A stretch of DNA of 64,000 nucleotides, from contig UCLB01000012.1 in assembly GCA_900473205.1 (NCBI GenBank), forward strand, positions 1-64,000. The letters are read 5' to 3'. The position numbers were made by a program, and so were the translations under genes. Of the stretch, positions 28,056 through 39,030 are shown one piece after another. The notes under the pieces are model-generated. The model was not told the DNA's origin. It was given only the letters and a program-made list of their open reading frames with translations, and searched no databases. The stretch's first letter is position 1. Each line of letters opens with the position of its first letter. The DNA is from Hyphomicrobiales bacterium. GTDB lineage: Bacteria > Pseudomonadota > Alphaproteobacteria > Rhizobiales > Rhizobiaceae.

Positions 28056-29566
28056 ACCAGAACCACCTGCCTCTTTCCATCTTTCTCGCCGATGAAGCAG
28101 AGACCATCCGGCTTGGCGAGGAGCTGGCGCTGACTGTCAAACCGGGTGATTGCATCGCGCTGATCGGCGATCTCGGGGCCGGAAAATCGACGCTGGCCCG
28201 CGCGCTGATCCGCGCCATTGCTGATGAGGACGAACTCGAAGTCCCAAGCCCGACCTTCACCATCGTCCAGTCCTATGCCCTGCGCTTTCCCGTCGCCCAT
28301 CTCGATCTCTACCGGCTGTCGGATGTGTCCGAGCTGGACGAGCTTGGAATTGACGAGATGCTGTCCGACGGTGTGTGCCTGATCGAGTGGCCGGAGATGG
28401 CAGCTGGCGAATTGCCCAAGGACAGCACCATTACGCTGCGTATCACCCATCAGGGCGAAGGCCGCGTCGCAACCATCGACGCGCCGCCAAAGCAGCGAGC
28501 GCGGCTGGAACGCGTACTCGCCATCCGCGACTTCCTTGATGAAAACGGCAAGAAGAATGCCTCGCGGCGATACTTCAGCGGTGATGCCGCTTATCGCACC
28601 TATGAGCTGGTGCACGACGCCGACGGCCAGTCGCTGCTGATGGACTGGCAGCCGCCACCCAGAGGCCCCGTCATCAAGGACGGCAAGACCTACGCCGAAA
28701 TCGTGCACCTCGCCCGCGAAGTCAAACCCTTCGTCGCGATAAAAAATTTTCTGGCGGAGAACGGTTTTACAGTTCCCCAAATTCTGGCGCAGGATTTGGA
28801 ACGCGGTATTCTGCTTCTGAACGACATCGGTCGCGATGGCGTTTTGGATGAGGAGGGCGCACCGATCGAGGAGCGCTATCTGGAAAGCGTCGCCTGCCTT
28901 GCAGCCCTGCACGAGATCCCTGCCCCCGGCGACATCACACTGGCTGACGGCGCGACCTATGAGATATCGCCCTTCGATGCGGATGCGATGAAGATCGAGA
29001 CCTCGTTGCTGCTGGACTGGTATCTGCCGCATATCCGTGGCGAAGAGATCGGTGAGAGCGAAAAGCAGGGCTTCTTTGCCGTCTGGGATCAGCTGATCGA
29101 AAAGCTGGATGATGCCGAGAAAGGCCTTTTGCTGCGCGATTTCCATTCGCCCAACATCATCTGGCAGGCGGATAAATCCGGTATTCAGAGAGTTGGCATC
29201 ATCGACTTTCAGGATGCCATGATCGGGCCGACGGCATACGATCTCGCCTCCATCATTCAGGATGCACGCGTCACCATTTCACCAGAGCTGCAAGCGAGAT
29301 TGATGGCACATTATCTCGATATCAGGCGCAAAAACCCTGATTTCGATGAAAAAACCTTCCTGAAAGCCTTTGCCATCATGGCAGCCCAGCGCAATTGCAA
29401 GCTTGTCGGCATCTGGGTGCGGCTGATGAAGCGCGATGGCAAGCCGCATTACATGAAGCATATGCCGCGCACATTCTCTTATCTGCGCTCCGCACTCGAG
29501 CATCCCGATCTTGGGCCCCTGCGCGACTGGTTTCAAAGCGCGGGCGTCGATCTCCACCAACAGTGA
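28052..29566 (+). CDS. Fusion: TsaE (t6A tRNA ATPase) and AmgK-like sugar kinase
   Basis: A 504-residue two-domain protein. Residues 1-150 are TsaE, the ATPase of the tRNA threonylcarbamoyladenosine complex, with Walker A GDLGAGKST (39-47) and the PSPTFTIVQSY segment. Residues 165-500 are an aminoglycoside-phosphotransferase-fold kinase with catalytic Asp363 (LRDFHSPNI) and metal-binding Asp385 (IIDFQDAMIGP). The second half resembles AmgK, which phosphorylates anomeric MurNAc in wall recycling. The murU homologue next door supports this. Its start overlaps divL by four bases. Confidence 0.9.
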   Translation: MNQNHLPLSIFLADEAETIRLGEELALTVKPGDCIALIGDLGAGKSTLARALIRAIADEDELEVPSPTFTIVQSYALRFPVAHLDLYRLSDVSELDELGIDEMLSDGVCLIEWPEMAAGELPKDSTITLRITHQGEGRVATIDAPPKQRARLERVLAIRDFLDENGKKNASRRYFSGDAAYRTYELVHDADGQSLLMDWQPPPRGPVIKDGKTYAEIVHLAREVKPFVAIKNFLAENGFTVPQILAQDLERGILLLNDIGRDGVLDEEGAPIEERYLESVACLAALHEIPAPGDITLADGATYEISPFDADAMKIETSLLLDWYLPHIRGEEIGESEKQGFFAVWDQLIEKLDDAEKGLLLRDFHSPNIIWQADKSGIQRVGIIDFQDAMIGPTAYDLASIIQDARVTISPELQARLMAHYLDIRRKNPDFDEKTFLKAFAIMAAQRNCKLVGIWVRLMKRDGKPHYMKHMPRTFSYLRSALEHPDLGPLRDWFQSAGVDLHQQ

Positions 29567-29576
29567 AGTGTTTCCC

Positions 29577-30296
29577 ATGACGATAACACAAGCCATGGTG
29601 CTGGCAGCGGGTCTCGGCACGAGAATGCGGCCGATTACCGATACGATCCCCAAGCCTCTGGTGAAGATCGCCGGACGCCCGATGATCGATTACGTTCTGG
29701 ATGTGCTGGTCGCGGCGGGTGTGGAAACCATTGCCATCAATGTGCATCACCACGCCGACCAGATGGTCGCGCATCTTGCTAACCGCAAGGATGCCGAAAT
29801 TCTGATCTCGGACGAGCGGGAGCAGCTGATGAATTCCGGTGGCGGTCTGGCCAAGGGGTTGAAGCTGTTGCAGCCTGGCCCGGTCCTTGTGATGAATGCG
29901 GACCTGTTCTGGATCGGCGAAACGCCCGGTGAGACGACCAATCTGGAAAAGCTCGCGCGTTTCTTCGATGCTGAAACCATGGATATGGCGCTGCTTTGCG
30001 TCGATATGGACCGGACGACCGGCCACAATGGCAAGAAGGATTTCGATCTTGCCGATGATAGTACGCTGACGCGCTACCAGGAAGGCGAGCCGCGCCCGGT
30101 GGTCTACGCCGGTGCCATTGCCATGGATAGCCGGCTTCTGGCTGATGCGCCTGCGGATGCCTTCAATCTCAACATCTATTTCGACCGTGCCATTGCCCGA
30201 AACAGGCTTTTTGGCCTGTCACTTTCAGGTCAATGGATTACCGTGGGCACGCCGGATGCTATAGAAGATGCGGAACGAACCATCGCAACGCTCTAA
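29577..30296 (+). CDS. murU: MurNAc-1-phosphate uridylyltransferase MurU
   Basis: A 239-residue nucleotidyltransferase. The pyrophosphorylase signature AAGLGTRMRP (10-19) and Lys27 in IPKPLVKI are present, as are NADLFW and the C-terminal WITVGTPDAI. Size and position after an AmgK-like kinase match MurU of the fosfomycin-insensitive peptidoglycan recycling route, giving UDP-MurNAc from recovered MurNAc. ATG 29577 lies 10 bases after the previous stop. The operon continues into addB-addA. Confidence 0.9.
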   Translation: MTITQAMVLAAGLGTRMRPITDTIPKPLVKIAGRPMIDYVLDVLVAAGVETIAINVHHHADQMVAHLANRKDAEILISDEREQLMNSGGGLAKGLKLLQPGPVLVMNADLFWIGETPGETTNLEKLARFFDAETMDMALLCVDMDRTTGHNGKKDFDLADDSTLTRYQEGEPRPVVYAGAIAMDSRLLADAPADAFNLNIYFDRAIARNRLFGLSLSGQWITVGTPDAIEDAERTIATL

Positions 30297-30321
30297 AGCA
30301 ACCGACAAGTGAGATGACCCA

Positions 30322-33300
30322 TTGGCGCATGCCAAGCGTATTCTAACCATTGCTCCCGGCACGCCGTTTCTCAAAACGCTTGCGGAAAGTCTGTGCGATG
30401 GCAGGCTGACACCTAGCTTCTGCTATGATGCCGCCGACCCGCTGTCGCTGGCGAAGGTCACGATCTATGTTCCGACCCGCCGTTCGGCGCGCGTGCTGCG
30501 GTCCGAATTCGTGGATTTTCTGGGCGGACAATCGGCCATCCTGCCTGTCATCCGTCCCCTGGGCGAAACCGATGACGATAGCGGCTTTTTCGATATCGAA
30601 ACGCCCGCGACCATTGATCTCGCCCCCCCCATTTCCAGTACTGCAAGATTGGTCGAGCTTGCGCGTCTGATCCTTGCCTGGCGCAACAGCCTGCCGGATG
30701 CGATCCGCGCCGTGCATTCGGATTCGCCGCTGGTCGCCCCTGCAAGCCCGGCCGATGCCATCTGGCTGGCGCGGTCGCTCGGCGAAGTCATCGATGCCAT
30801 GGATACGGAAGATCGGGATTGGGATGCGCTCTCCAAGCTCGACACCGCTGACCATGCGCAATGGTGGCAGCTGACCGCAGACTTCCTGAAGATTGCCAGC
30901 GTCTTCTGGCCCGCGCGGCTGGAGGAACTCAACAAATCTTCTGCCGGACGGCACCGCAATGCGATTTTGCGGGCAGAAGCCGAGCGCCTGACAAAGATCG
31001 GATCGGATGATCCGATCATCGTCGCAGGCTCGACCGGCTCTATTCCCGCCGCCGCGGACCTGATTGCGTCGGTCGCCTCCCTGCCGCAGGGCACCGTCGT
31101 TCTGCCCGGCCTTGATGTCGAGATGGCCGAAGATCAGTGGCAGTCGATCAATGAGAGCCCGAACGATCCCTCCAGCCGCACCCATTCGCAATATGGCCTC
31201 TTCGTTCTGCTGCAAAAGCTTGGCGTCTTGCGCAATGATGTCGAGCAGATCGGGACACTGGACGCCGACCTGAAAAACCGCGCCGCGATCTTTTCCACCG
31301 CGCTTGCCCCGGCCAAAGCCACCAGCGAATGGAACGAGTGGCGGACTGAAAAAGCCGACTCGTTTTTTGATGAAGCCTTTGCATCGGCTTCCATGATAGA
31401 AGCTGCCAATGAACGTGAAGAGGCAACGGCCATTGCCATCGCCCTTCGTCTGGCGCTTGAAAAGCCCGGCACAGGTGCACAGTCTCAAGCGGCGCTCATC
31501 ACCCCGGACCGAGGTCTAGCGCGCCGCGTTGCGACGGAACTTGCCCGTTTCGGCATAGAGGCCGATGATTCCGCCGGTACGCCCCTGTCTGCGACCCCGC
31601 AAGCGGGTCTGTTGATGCTTGCGCTGGAAGCGATCCTGCGGCCCGGTGATCCCGTTGCGGTCATGTCCCTGCTCAAACATCCGCTGTCGCGCTTCGGTCT
31701 TGGCGAAACACATGTCGGCCAGGCCGTCGCCGGTCTGGAGTTGCTGGCGCTGCGCGGCGGCAGAACCGAAACGACGCTTGATACGCTGGAAGCCCTGCTT
31801 CAGCAGCAGCTTACCCTCCACACGGATGACCGGCATCCGCCGCAATGGCGCAAATCACTTCCCGAAGGCAGTGACGCGGCAGCGGCGGATCTCGCAGCCC
31901 GCATAAAGTCGGCGATTGAACCGCTGGATGCGGCTTTCATTCGCAAAGACCCCATCAACGGTCGCCTGACGGCGCGTCTCACCCTTGCCGACTGGGCAGA
32001 GCGTACGGGCCGTGTCATCGAGGCCATCTGCCTTGATGAGCGTGGTGATCTTACCAGCCTCTGGTCCGGTGAAGCGGGCGAGAAACTGTCCGGGCTTCTG
32101 GCCGAACTGATGGATTGCGGCAGCGTGCTGGAAGCCGATGGTCCGCAATGGATCGATATCATGGCGGCCTTGGTGGCTGGCGAATCGATCAAACCCCGAG
32201 CCATGCGCCATCCGCGCGTCTTTATTTTCGGTGCATTGGAAGCGCGTTTGCAAAGCGTCGATACCGTCATTATCGGCGGATTGAACGAAGGCATATGGCC
32301 GGGCCAGACGGCCAACAATCCATTTCTGTCGCGCAACATGAAAACCGCCATCGGGCTAGAGCCGCCGGAACGGCGCATCGGCCAGCTGGCGCATGATTTC
32401 GAGATGGCGAATGGCACCCGGCACATTTTCTATACCCGCGCCCTTCGCCAGGGCTCAACACCGGCAGTCGCCTCGCGCTGGCTGCAACGGCTCTTGGCAC
32501 TGGGTGGGGAAGCTTTTGCCGAGACACTGAAGGAACGTGGCACCGCTTACCGGCATTGGGCCACCATGCTGGATGAGGGCGAAAGCCAGCAATCCGCCAA
32601 GCGCCCTGCCCCGACACCGCCAGCCGAGCTACAGCCAAAATCCTATTCCTTCAGCGAAGTGGGCAGGCTGCGGCGCGATCCCTATTCCATCTATGCACGG
32701 CGCATTCTGAAACTCGATCCGTTGGATGAATTCAATCGCGATCCCCGCGCTGCCGACCGTGGCACGCTCTACCACCGCATCATGGAAACCTATTCCCGCG
32801 AGGGTCATGTGCCCGGCACACCCGCTGCCGAAGAGGCCATGTTTCGCGTACTGCATGCCTGTTTCGATGCAGAAAACCTGCCACCGCATATCGATGTCGT
32901 CTGGCGGCCTCGTTTCGAGGCGGTGGCCCGTGAATTCCTTCTGTGGGAAAAAGACCGTCGTGCATTGGTCAAGCGCAGCCACATCGAAGCACGGGCCGGA
33001 CAGGAAATTCCCGAAGCAGGCATTCGCCTGACCGGCGTTGCCGACCGGATCGACATCAAGACATCCGGCAAAGCCGATATCATCGACTACAAAACCGGGC
33101 TTTCTCCGTCCGTCAAACAGGCGCGTTCTCTGCTCGATCCACAACTGGCTCTAGAAGCTGCAGCCCTGATGCGCGGCGCGTTTCGTGATACCGGCTTTCC
33201 GGTGCCGGAGGATCTGATCTATGTGCGTTTGCGGCCCGGCGAGCGCTTCGGCACGGATACAATCAACAACGAACATGCCAAGGCCACAGCCAAAACTGCG

Positions 33301-33498
33301 CCGAAATCGGCGGTGGAGCTGGCTAATGATTCCATCGACCAGCTTGCCAAATTCGTGATTTCGCTGCGCGAAGGCAAGAACGGCTTCGTTTCACGGCTGA
33401 TCCCAGAGGAACAGCAAGCTTATGGCGGCGAATACGACCACCTTGCCCGCGTGTCCGAATGGTCGACGGCAGAACCGGGAGATGGCGATGCTGACTGA
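30322..33498 (+). CDS. addB: Double-strand break repair helicase-nuclease subunit AddB
   Basis: A 1058-residue subunit of the alphaproteobacterial AddAB complex that processes DNA ends for recombination. The N-terminal helicase-like part is degenerate (ILTIAPGTPFL instead of a proper Walker A). The C-terminal RecB-family nuclease carries GVADRIDIK and IIDYKTG. The start appears to be TTG 30322 (MAHAKRILTIAPG); the ribosome site is weak, and no in-frame ATG gives this conserved beginning. Its 3' end overlaps the addA start by 11 bases. Confidence 0.93.
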   Translation: MAHAKRILTIAPGTPFLKTLAESLCDGRLTPSFCYDAADPLSLAKVTIYVPTRRSARVLRSEFVDFLGGQSAILPVIRPLGETDDDSGFFDIETPATIDLAPPISSTARLVELARLILAWRNSLPDAIRAVHSDSPLVAPASPADAIWLARSLGEVIDAMDTEDRDWDALSKLDTADHAQWWQLTADFLKIASVFWPARLEELNKSSAGRHRNAILRAEAERLTKIGSDDPIIVAGSTGSIPAAADLIASVASLPQGTVVLPGLDVEMAEDQWQSINESPNDPSSRTHSQYGLFVLLQKLGVLRNDVEQIGTLDADLKNRAAIFSTALAPAKATSEWNEWRTEKADSFFDEAFASASMIEAANEREEATAIAIALRLALEKPGTGAQSQAALITPDRGLARRVATELARFGIEADDSAGTPLSATPQAGLLMLALEAILRPGDPVAVMSLLKHPLSRFGLGETHVGQAVAGLELLALRGGRTETTLDTLEALLQQQLTLHTDDRHPPQWRKSLPEGSDAAAADLAARIKSAIEPLDAAFIRKDPINGRLTARLTLADWAERTGRVIEAICLDERGDLTSLWSGEAGEKLSGLLAELMDCGSVLEADGPQWIDIMAALVAGESIKPRAMRHPRVFIFGALEARLQSVDTVIIGGLNEGIWPGQTANNPFLSRNMKTAIGLEPPERRIGQLAHDFEMANGTRHIFYTRALRQGSTPAVASRWLQRLLALGGEAFAETLKERGTAYRHWATMLDEGESQQSAKRPAPTPPAELQPKSYSFSEVGRLRRDPYSIYARRILKLDPLDEFNRDPRAADRGTLYHRIMETYSREGHVPGTPAAEEAMFRVLHACFDAENLPPHIDVVWRPRFEAVAREFLLWEKDRRALVKRSHIEARAGQEIPEAGIRLTGVADRIDIKTSGKADIIDYKTGLSPSVKQARSLLDPQLALEAAALMRGAFRDTGFPVPEDLIYVRLRPGERFGTDTINNEHAKATAKTAPKSAVELANDSIDQLAKFVISLREGKNGFVSRLIPEEQQAYGGEYDHLARVSEWSTAEPGDGDAD

Positions 33499-36400
33499 GG
33501 TCATAGACCACGGCCCTGAAAAGGACGACCCGAAAAGCTGGATCGACTGGACGAGTGCGCAGCAGACCCGCGCCTCGGACCCCACCAGCTCCGCTTGGGT
33601 GTCGGCCAATGCCGGTTCCGGCAAGACCCACGTTTTGACGCAGCGCGTGATACGCCTGCTTCTGGCCGGTTGCCGTCCGTCTGCCATCCTGTGTCTGACC
33701 TATACGAAGGCAGCAGCCTCGGAAATGTCGAGCCGTGTGTTCGACAGGCTGGCAGACTGGGCCACGCTGTCCAACGCAGACTTGAGCGATCGCATCACTG
33801 CTATCGAGGGCCGCGTTCCCGATCTCATCAAGCTCAAGGAAGCAAGGCGGCTGTTTGCCAAAGCACTGGAAACGCCGGGTGGCCTGAAAATTCAGACCAT
33901 TCACGCCTTTTGCGAGGCGCTGCTGCATCAATTTCCGCTGGAAGCCAATGTCGCCGGGCATTTCTCGGTGCTGGATGACCGTGCGGCCAGTACACTTCTG
34001 GCAGAAGCACGCCGCACGCTGTTGACCGCCGTCTCAATGGAGAACGACAAGCCACTGGCGCAGGCGCTCGCCTACGTCCTCGATATCGCCGACGAGACCG
34101 GGCTCGAAGCCCTGCTCAGCGCCATCGTCGCCAACCGCAATGCCATCAGGGGCTTTCTCGAACAGGCAAGCCAGAGCGGCGGTATCGATGTTGCCCTTCG
34201 CGCCAAAGCGGGCATTGGCCCGCAGGAAACGGAAGAGACGGCAGCGGCGGCCTACTGGCCGCTGCCCGGTCTTTCCGGCCTGTCGATGGACACCTATCTT
34301 ACCCTAGCGGATGAAATCGGCGGCTCGCGCGTTATCGATGTCGCCTATGCGCTGCGCGAAGCCGCGCGCGCCACGGATGTCTTCAAGCGGGTCGAGTTCA
34401 TCGAGGCAGCACTTCTGACATCGCAAGGTGCACCGAAGTCCGATGCTTACGTTATTAACAAGGCTATGCAGACATCCGCCCCTGCCCTGCTGGATGACCT
34501 GACAGCCGCCCGCGCTCATGTCGTGGCCTGCCGGGATCGCTACCGCACCATCCGTATGCTGGAAGCGACCAGACATGCGCTAACGCTTGCGGAGCGGTTG
34601 ATTGGCGATTTCGAGGATTTGAAGAAGCTGCGCAGCCAGCTGGATTTCGAGGATCTGATCGAGCGTGCCGCAACCCTCCTCAACCGCGACACCGCAGGCG
34701 CCTGGGTTCATTACAAGCTCGATCAGGGCATCGACCACATTCTGGTGGATGAGGCGCAGGATACGAGCCCGGTGCAATGGTCCATCATCCAGTCACTGGC
34801 CGCCGATTTCTTCCATGGTGAAACGGCCCGCGAGGGTCGGCGCACGGTGTTTGCCGTGGGCGATGAGAAGCAGTCGATCTATTCGTTTCAGGGCGCGCGA
34901 CCGGAACGCTTTTCGCAGGAAAGCCGGGAGACCCAGCAGCGCGTCAAAGCCGTGGACCAAACATTCCATTCCGTGCGCCTGCCTCTTTCGTTCCGGTCCA
35001 CGGCAGATGTTCTGGCCGCCGTCGATCAGGTCTTTTCCCTGCCAGAGCATGCGGAAGGCCTGAGCGCCGAAAGAGAACCCGTCGAACACCGTTCTAACCG
35101 CCACGGGCAGGCAGGCACGGTGGAACTCTGGGACATGATTGCCGCCGAGCCGGTGGACAATGACGAGGATTGGACGGCCCCTTTCGATGCGCTGCGCGAA
35201 AGTGCCCCGCCCGCCATCGTTGCACGCCGCATCGCCGCACGTATTGCGCAGATGATCGGCACGGAAACGGTGGTGGAAAAGGGCGTAGAGCGCACCATCG
35301 AGGCGGGCGATATTCTCGTTCTGGTTCGAAAACGTCACGCCTTCGTCAATGCGCTGACCCGCGAGCTGAAGCAGCGCAAGAACATTCCCGTCGCCGGTGC
35401 CGACCGTCTGCGTCTGACCGACCACATTGCCATTCAGGATTTGCTGGCGCTTGGCCGTTTCGTGCTATTGCCGGAAGATGACCTATCACTCTCGGCACTG
35501 CTGAAAAGCCCACTCTTCAACCACTCGGAAGAAGACATTTTCAAGGTTGCCGCAAAGCGCCCGCCCGATACCAGCGTCTGGCATCATGTGCAGACGATCT
35601 CCGCGCAGCCAGAGGGCTGCCATTTTGCCGCTTCTGTCGCGCAGTTGCTGCACTTTATCGCGCTGTCGAAAACCCAAACGATCCATGATTTCTTCGCCGC
35701 CGTTCTGACCCTGCATGCGGGTCGCGCCAAATTTTTGGGTCGGCTGGGCAATGAGGCCAGCGACGTTCTGGACGAATTCCTGTCCTTCGCGCTGGATCAC
35801 GAAAAAACCGGCCTGCCCGGCCTACAATCCTTCATTTCTGTCATGGAAACGGATGCGCCAGAAATCAAGCGCGAGCAGGACAAGGAACGCGGCGAAGTCC
35901 GCATCATGACCGTACATGCCTCCAAGGGTCTGGAAGCGCCGGTCGTCTTTCTCGTGGATGGTGGCTCCAAGGCCTTCATTTACAGCCACCTGCCCAAACT
36001 GCGTTTCATCGAAAGCCATGAAACCTCGCTGCCGATCTGGCTGCCGGGAAAGGGTTTCGACAACACGCTGGTATCCAGAGACGAAGACCGCCTGAAGCTG
36101 TCCGCCGAGCAGGAATATCGCCGCCTTCTCTACGTCGCAATGACGCGTGCTGCCGATCATCTGATCGTCTGCGGTTATCGCGGCCCCCGGGAGAACCCGG
36201 ATTGCTGGCACGCCATGATTGCCCGCTCGCTCGCCGCAGATGAGAGCCGCAGCAGACGCCAGACATTTTCCGCCGGTGGCGAGGAATGGGACGGGTTGTT
36301 GTGGCACTCCACCCAGCGCGACGCCAAAGCCGTCATCAAGACCGAACCGCCACCGCCTGTAAGGCGGGACATCTTGCCACCATCGCTGATGCAGCCTTTG

Positions 36401-37045
36401 CCGCCGCCACCGGCTCTGCCGCGTCCGCTCAGCCCATCCGGAGCCGGTACCATCATCGATGATGGCTCCGAGGATTTGCTGGTCACCTCGCCGCTGTTTG
36501 CCAAACAGGAGGTATCATCGGGCCTTGCCCTGCAACGCGGTCGGCTTGTCCACCGCATGCTGCAGACCCTGCCGGACTATCCGCCGGATCAGCGCGAAGA
36601 TGCCGCCCGCCGCTATGCGGAGCGTGCTGCTCGCTTCTGGCCAGACAAGGAGCGCGAAAAGCTAATTCGCTCAACACTTGCCGTGCTGTCGGAACCCGCG
36701 CTGCAACCCGCCTTTTCCGCCAATAGCCGTGCGGAAATCTCCATCATGGGCACTCTGCGGCTGGGTAATAGGGATTACGCCGTATCAGGCCGCATCGACC
36801 GGCTTGCGGTGGAAGGTGACCGCGTCATTCTGGTGGATTACAAGACCAACCGCGTGCCGCCCGCAAGCGACGCCGATATCCCCCATGCGCATAAGGCGCA
36901 GTTAGCAATCTACAAAAGCATTCTGGCACCCCTCTATCCCGGCAAGAGCTTTACCTGCGCGCTGGTCTATACGGAAAACGCATCCTTCGTGACGCTCAGC
37001 GACGATGCTTTATCGGCTGCCCTTGCTGCAATCGAGACAAAGTGA
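33488..37045 (+). CDS. addA: Double-strand break repair helicase-nuclease subunit AddA
   Basis: A 1185-residue UvrD-type helicase with a C-terminal nuclease. Walker A is ANAGSGKTH, Walker B is [10 protein letters not shown], and [17 protein letters not shown] and the late [16 protein letters not shown] motif V follow. The nuclease motif is ILVDYKTNR near the C-terminus. The frame opens at 33422, but ATG 33488 is best placed after GGGAG; ATG 33482 is a near alternative. Overlap with addB implies coupling. trxA follows 76 bases later. Confidence 0.95.
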   Translation: MLTEVIDHGPEKDDPKSWIDWTSAQQTRASDPTSSAWVSANAGSGKTHVLTQRVIRLLLAGCRPSAILCLTYTKAAASEMSSRVFDRLADWATLSNADLSDRITAIEGRVPDLIKLKEARRLFAKALETPGGLKIQTIHAFCEALLHQFPLEANVAGHFSVLDDRAASTLLAEARRTLLTAVSMENDKPLAQALAYVLDIADETGLEALLSAIVANRNAIRGFLEQASQSGGIDVALRAKAGIGPQETEETAAAAYWPLPGLSGLSMDTYLTLADEIGGSRVIDVAYALREAARATDVFKRVEFIEAALLTSQGAPKSDAYVINKAMQTSAPALLDDLTAARAHVVACRDRYRTIRMLEATRHALTLAERLIGDFEDLKKLRSQLDFEDLIERAATLLNRDTAGAWVHYKLDQGIDHILVDEAQDTSPVQWSIIQSLAADFFHGETAREGRRTVFAVGDEKQSIYSFQGARPERFSQESRETQQRVKAVDQTFHSVRLPLSFRSTADVLAAVDQVFSLPEHAEGLSAEREPVEHRSNRHGQAGTVELWDMIAAEPVDNDEDWTAPFDALRESAPPAIVARRIAARIAQMIGTETVVEKGVERTIEAGDILVLVRKRHAFVNALTRELKQRKNIPVAGADRLRLTDHIAIQDLLALGRFVLLPEDDLSLSALLKSPLFNHSEEDIFKVAAKRPPDTSVWHHVQTISAQPEGCHFAASVAQLLHFIALSKTQTIHDFFAAVLTLHAGRAKFLGRLGNEASDVLDEFLSFALDHEKTGLPGLQSFISVMETDAPEIKREQDKERGEVRIMTVHASKGLEAPVVFLVDGGSKAFIYSHLPKLRFIESHETSLPIWLPGKGFDNTLVSRDEDRLKLSAEQEYRRLLYVAMTRAADHLIVCGYRGPRENPDCWHAMIARSLAADESRSRRQTFSAGGEEWDGLLWHSTQRDAKAVIKTEPPPPVRRDILPPSLMQPLPPPPALPRPLSPSGAGTIIDDGSEDLLVTSPLFAKQEVSSGLALQRGRLVHRMLQTLPDYPPDQREDAARRYAERAARFWPDKEREKLIRSTLAVLSEPALQPAFSANSRAEISIMGTLRLGNRDYAVSGRIDRLAVEGDRVILVDYKTNRVPPASDADIPHAHKAQLAIYKSILAPLYPGKSFTCALVYTENASFVTLSDDALSAALAAIETK

Positions 37046-37121
37046 GATACCGGACATTGAAATTGCCGGGCATCGGCATCACATTCTAATCAACCAAGAG
37101 ACACCGAAAGGAGAGCCATCC

Positions 37122-37442
37122 ATGGCTACCGTGAAAGTCGATACGTCCAACTTCCAGTCCGAAGTTCTTGATTCCGCAGAGCCCGTCGTTGTTGATTTCT
37201 GGGCTGAATGGTGCGGCCCGTGCAAGATGATTGCCCCGAGCCTCGAAGAAATTTCCACCGAACTGGCCGGCAAGGTCAAGGTCGTCAAGCTCAACATCGA
37301 TGAAAACCCAGAACTGGCAGCTCAGTTCGGCGTTCGCTCGATCCCGACGCTTGCTATGTTCAAGGGCGGCGAAGTGGCAGACATCAAGGTCGGCGCAGCA
37401 CCTAAGACCGCGCTTTCGGCCTGGATTTCCAGCGCCGCTTGA
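37122..37442 (+). CDS. trxA: Thioredoxin
   Basis: A 106-residue thioredoxin 1. The redox motif is WCGPC (30-34), and the cis-proline loop is RSIPTL. It reduces protein disulfides in the cytoplasm as substrate of thioredoxin reductase. ATG 37122 is preceded by AAAGGAGAG. Frames that open upstream at 37005 overlap addA and are not part of the protein. Confidence 0.97.
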   Translation: MATVKVDTSNFQSEVLDSAEPVVVDFWAEWCGPCKMIAPSLEEISTELAGKVKVVKLNIDENPELAAQFGVRSIPTLAMFKGGEVADIKVGAAPKTALSAWISSAA

Positions 37443-37465
37443 TTAAGCGCCAAAGATAAAGTGAG

Positions 37466-37497
37466 AAAAGCCCGGTCATTGCCGGGCTTTTTCTTTT
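37466..37497 (+). terminator. trxA terminator
   Basis: AAAAGCCCGG and CCGGGCTTTTT form a strong stem followed by CTTTT, shortly after the trxA stop. Confidence 0.9.
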
Positions 37498-37506
37498 GGC
37501 CCGTCA

Positions 37507-37600
37507 TTTCAACTGCGACGTCATCCTCCGGCTTGTCCGAGGATCTACCCACGTTGAAGGCAGGGATTCGTCAGACCCTCGGCACGAGGCCGAGGGTGAC
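37507..37600. repeat. Tandem REP-like palindromes
   Basis: Two adjacent dyads lie between the trxA terminator and folC. The first is built on ATCCTC...GAGGAT (37523-37544, one base off perfect) and framed by TTCAAC (37508-37513) and GTTGAA (37553-37558). The second is ACCCTCGG (37575-37582) with CCGAGGGT (37590-37597), framed by GTCA and TGAC. The GTCATCC core recurs at 7136-7166. Confidence 0.65.
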
Positions 37601-37647
37601 GGTGGAGCGTTTAGAGCACGGTGGCGAATTCCAGGCGTGATAACGGC

Positions 37648-39000
37648 CTACTTCGGAACTGTCCCGTTCAAAGCCAGTGCATTGCCCGCCAGATAGAGCG
37701 ACCCCCCAATCAAAATCCGTGGTGCGGGTTTTCCGGGCGCAAGGCGTTTTGTCAGTTCTTCGAGCGCTTCCTCGATGGAGGATGTCGGCGCGGCGACCAG
37801 TCCGGCATCGAACACGGCGTGGGCGAGCACCACCGGGTCAATCGCCGCATCCGTGCCGTGGATTGGCACCGTGAAAACATATTGGGCGATATCCGCAAAG
37901 GCCTTGAAATAACCGACCTGATCCTTGGTGTTGATCATACCGGCGATGAGGAACAGCGGACGCGCCTGCTTTTCTTCGAAACCGGCCATGGCTTCGGCAA
38001 TGACCTCACCGGCACCGGGATTATGACCGCCATCGATCCAGATTTCCGCACCGGGCGGTGCAAGTTCGACAATCTTGCCCGTCGTGATGCGTTGCAGACG
38101 GCCCGGCCACTCGACCGAGGCCATCGCCTTTTCGATCATCCGGTCCGTAACCTCGAAGCCTGCGGCCTTGACGGCGCGGATGGCGGCAGCGGCGTTGGCG
38201 AGCTGGTGGCGACCGGGAAGGCGCGGCAGCGGTGCATCCACCAGGCTGAACTCATCCTGATAGACCATACGGCCGAATTCTTCATGGGCGGAGTAGTCCT
38301 GCCCATAAACCGCGGTCGGGCATTTTTTGCGCTCGGCGGTGTTGACCAGCACATCGAGGGCGGCATCATATTCCTGATGGCCGATGACGACGGGTGATCC
38401 TGTTTTCATGATCCCGGCTTTTTCCGCAGCGATCAGTTCGACGCTATCGCCGAGATAGGCCTGATGGTCGAGCGAAATCGGCATGATGACCGAGACTGCC
38501 GGGTTGCTGATGACATTGGTCGCATCGAAGCGCCCGCCAAGCCCAACCTCGATAATGGCGACATCGGCTGGATGTTCTGCAAACAGAACGAAGGTGACGG
38601 CTGTGAGGATTTCGAAGACGGTAATCATCTGCCCGTCATTGGCGGCGGCCACGCGCTCCAGCGCATCGGCCAGAACCGCATCTTCGACGTAGCGGCCCTT
38701 TTCGCCACGAATGCCGAGGCGGTAACGCTCGTACCAATTGACCAGATGCGGAGAAGTATGGACGTGAACGCCGAGGCCCGCCGCTTCCAGAATCGCGCGA
38801 CTGAAGGCCGTAACCGATCCCTTGCCATTTGTGCCAGCCACATGGATGACGGGCGGCAATCTTTTGTGAGGATTGCCGAGTTTTTCCAGAAGGCGAGTGA
38901 TCCGGTCCAGCGAAAGATCAAAGCCCTTGGGGTGTAGCCCCAAGAGCCGTTCGATGATCCGTTCTGCCTCGCTGTGGGCAGGCGTCGTCATATCCGTCAT
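37648..39000 (-). CDS. folC: Folylpolyglutamate / dihydrofolate synthase
   Basis: A 450-residue Mur-ligase-family enzyme that adds glutamate to dihydropteroate and folates. The ATP-binding P-loop is GTNGKGS (56-62), and the DNA/ligase signatures VEVGLGGRFDATNV and SLDHQAYLG are clear. The DGGHNPGA motif closes the Mur fold. ATG 39000 is used; ATG 38991 (MTTPAHS) is equally plausible. It is the last gene of trpF-trpB-trpA-accD-folC, an order shared by many rhizobia. Confidence 0.95.
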   Translation of the reverse strand: MTDMTTPAHSEAERIIERLLGLHPKGFDLSLDRITRLLEKLGNPHKRLPPVIHVAGTNGKGSVTAFSRAILEAAGLGVHVHTSPHLVNWYERYRLGIRGEKGRYVEDAVLADALERVAAANDGQMITVFEILTAVTFVLFAEHPADVAIIEVGLGGRFDATNVISNPAVSVIMPISLDHQAYLGDSVELIAAEKAGIMKTGSPVVIGHQEYDAALDVLVNTAERKKCPTAVYGQDYSAHEEFGRMVYQDEFSLVDAPLPRLPGRHQLANAAAAIRAVKAAGFEVTDRMIEKAMASVEWPGRLQRITTGKIVELAPPGAEIWIDGGHNPGAGEVIAEAMAGFEEKQARPLFLIAGMINTKDQVGYFKAFADIAQYVFTVPIHGTDAAIDPVVLAHAVFDAGLVAAPTSSIEEALEELTKRLAPGKPAPRILIGGSLYLAGNALALNGTVPK

Positions 39001-39030
39001 CAGCCCCTCCGGAGCCAGTCGTGACAGGCG

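Noticed and set aside
27620-29146. Long - strand open frame of 508 codons
   Set aside because: Antisense across divL and the tsaE fusion; no recognisable domain.
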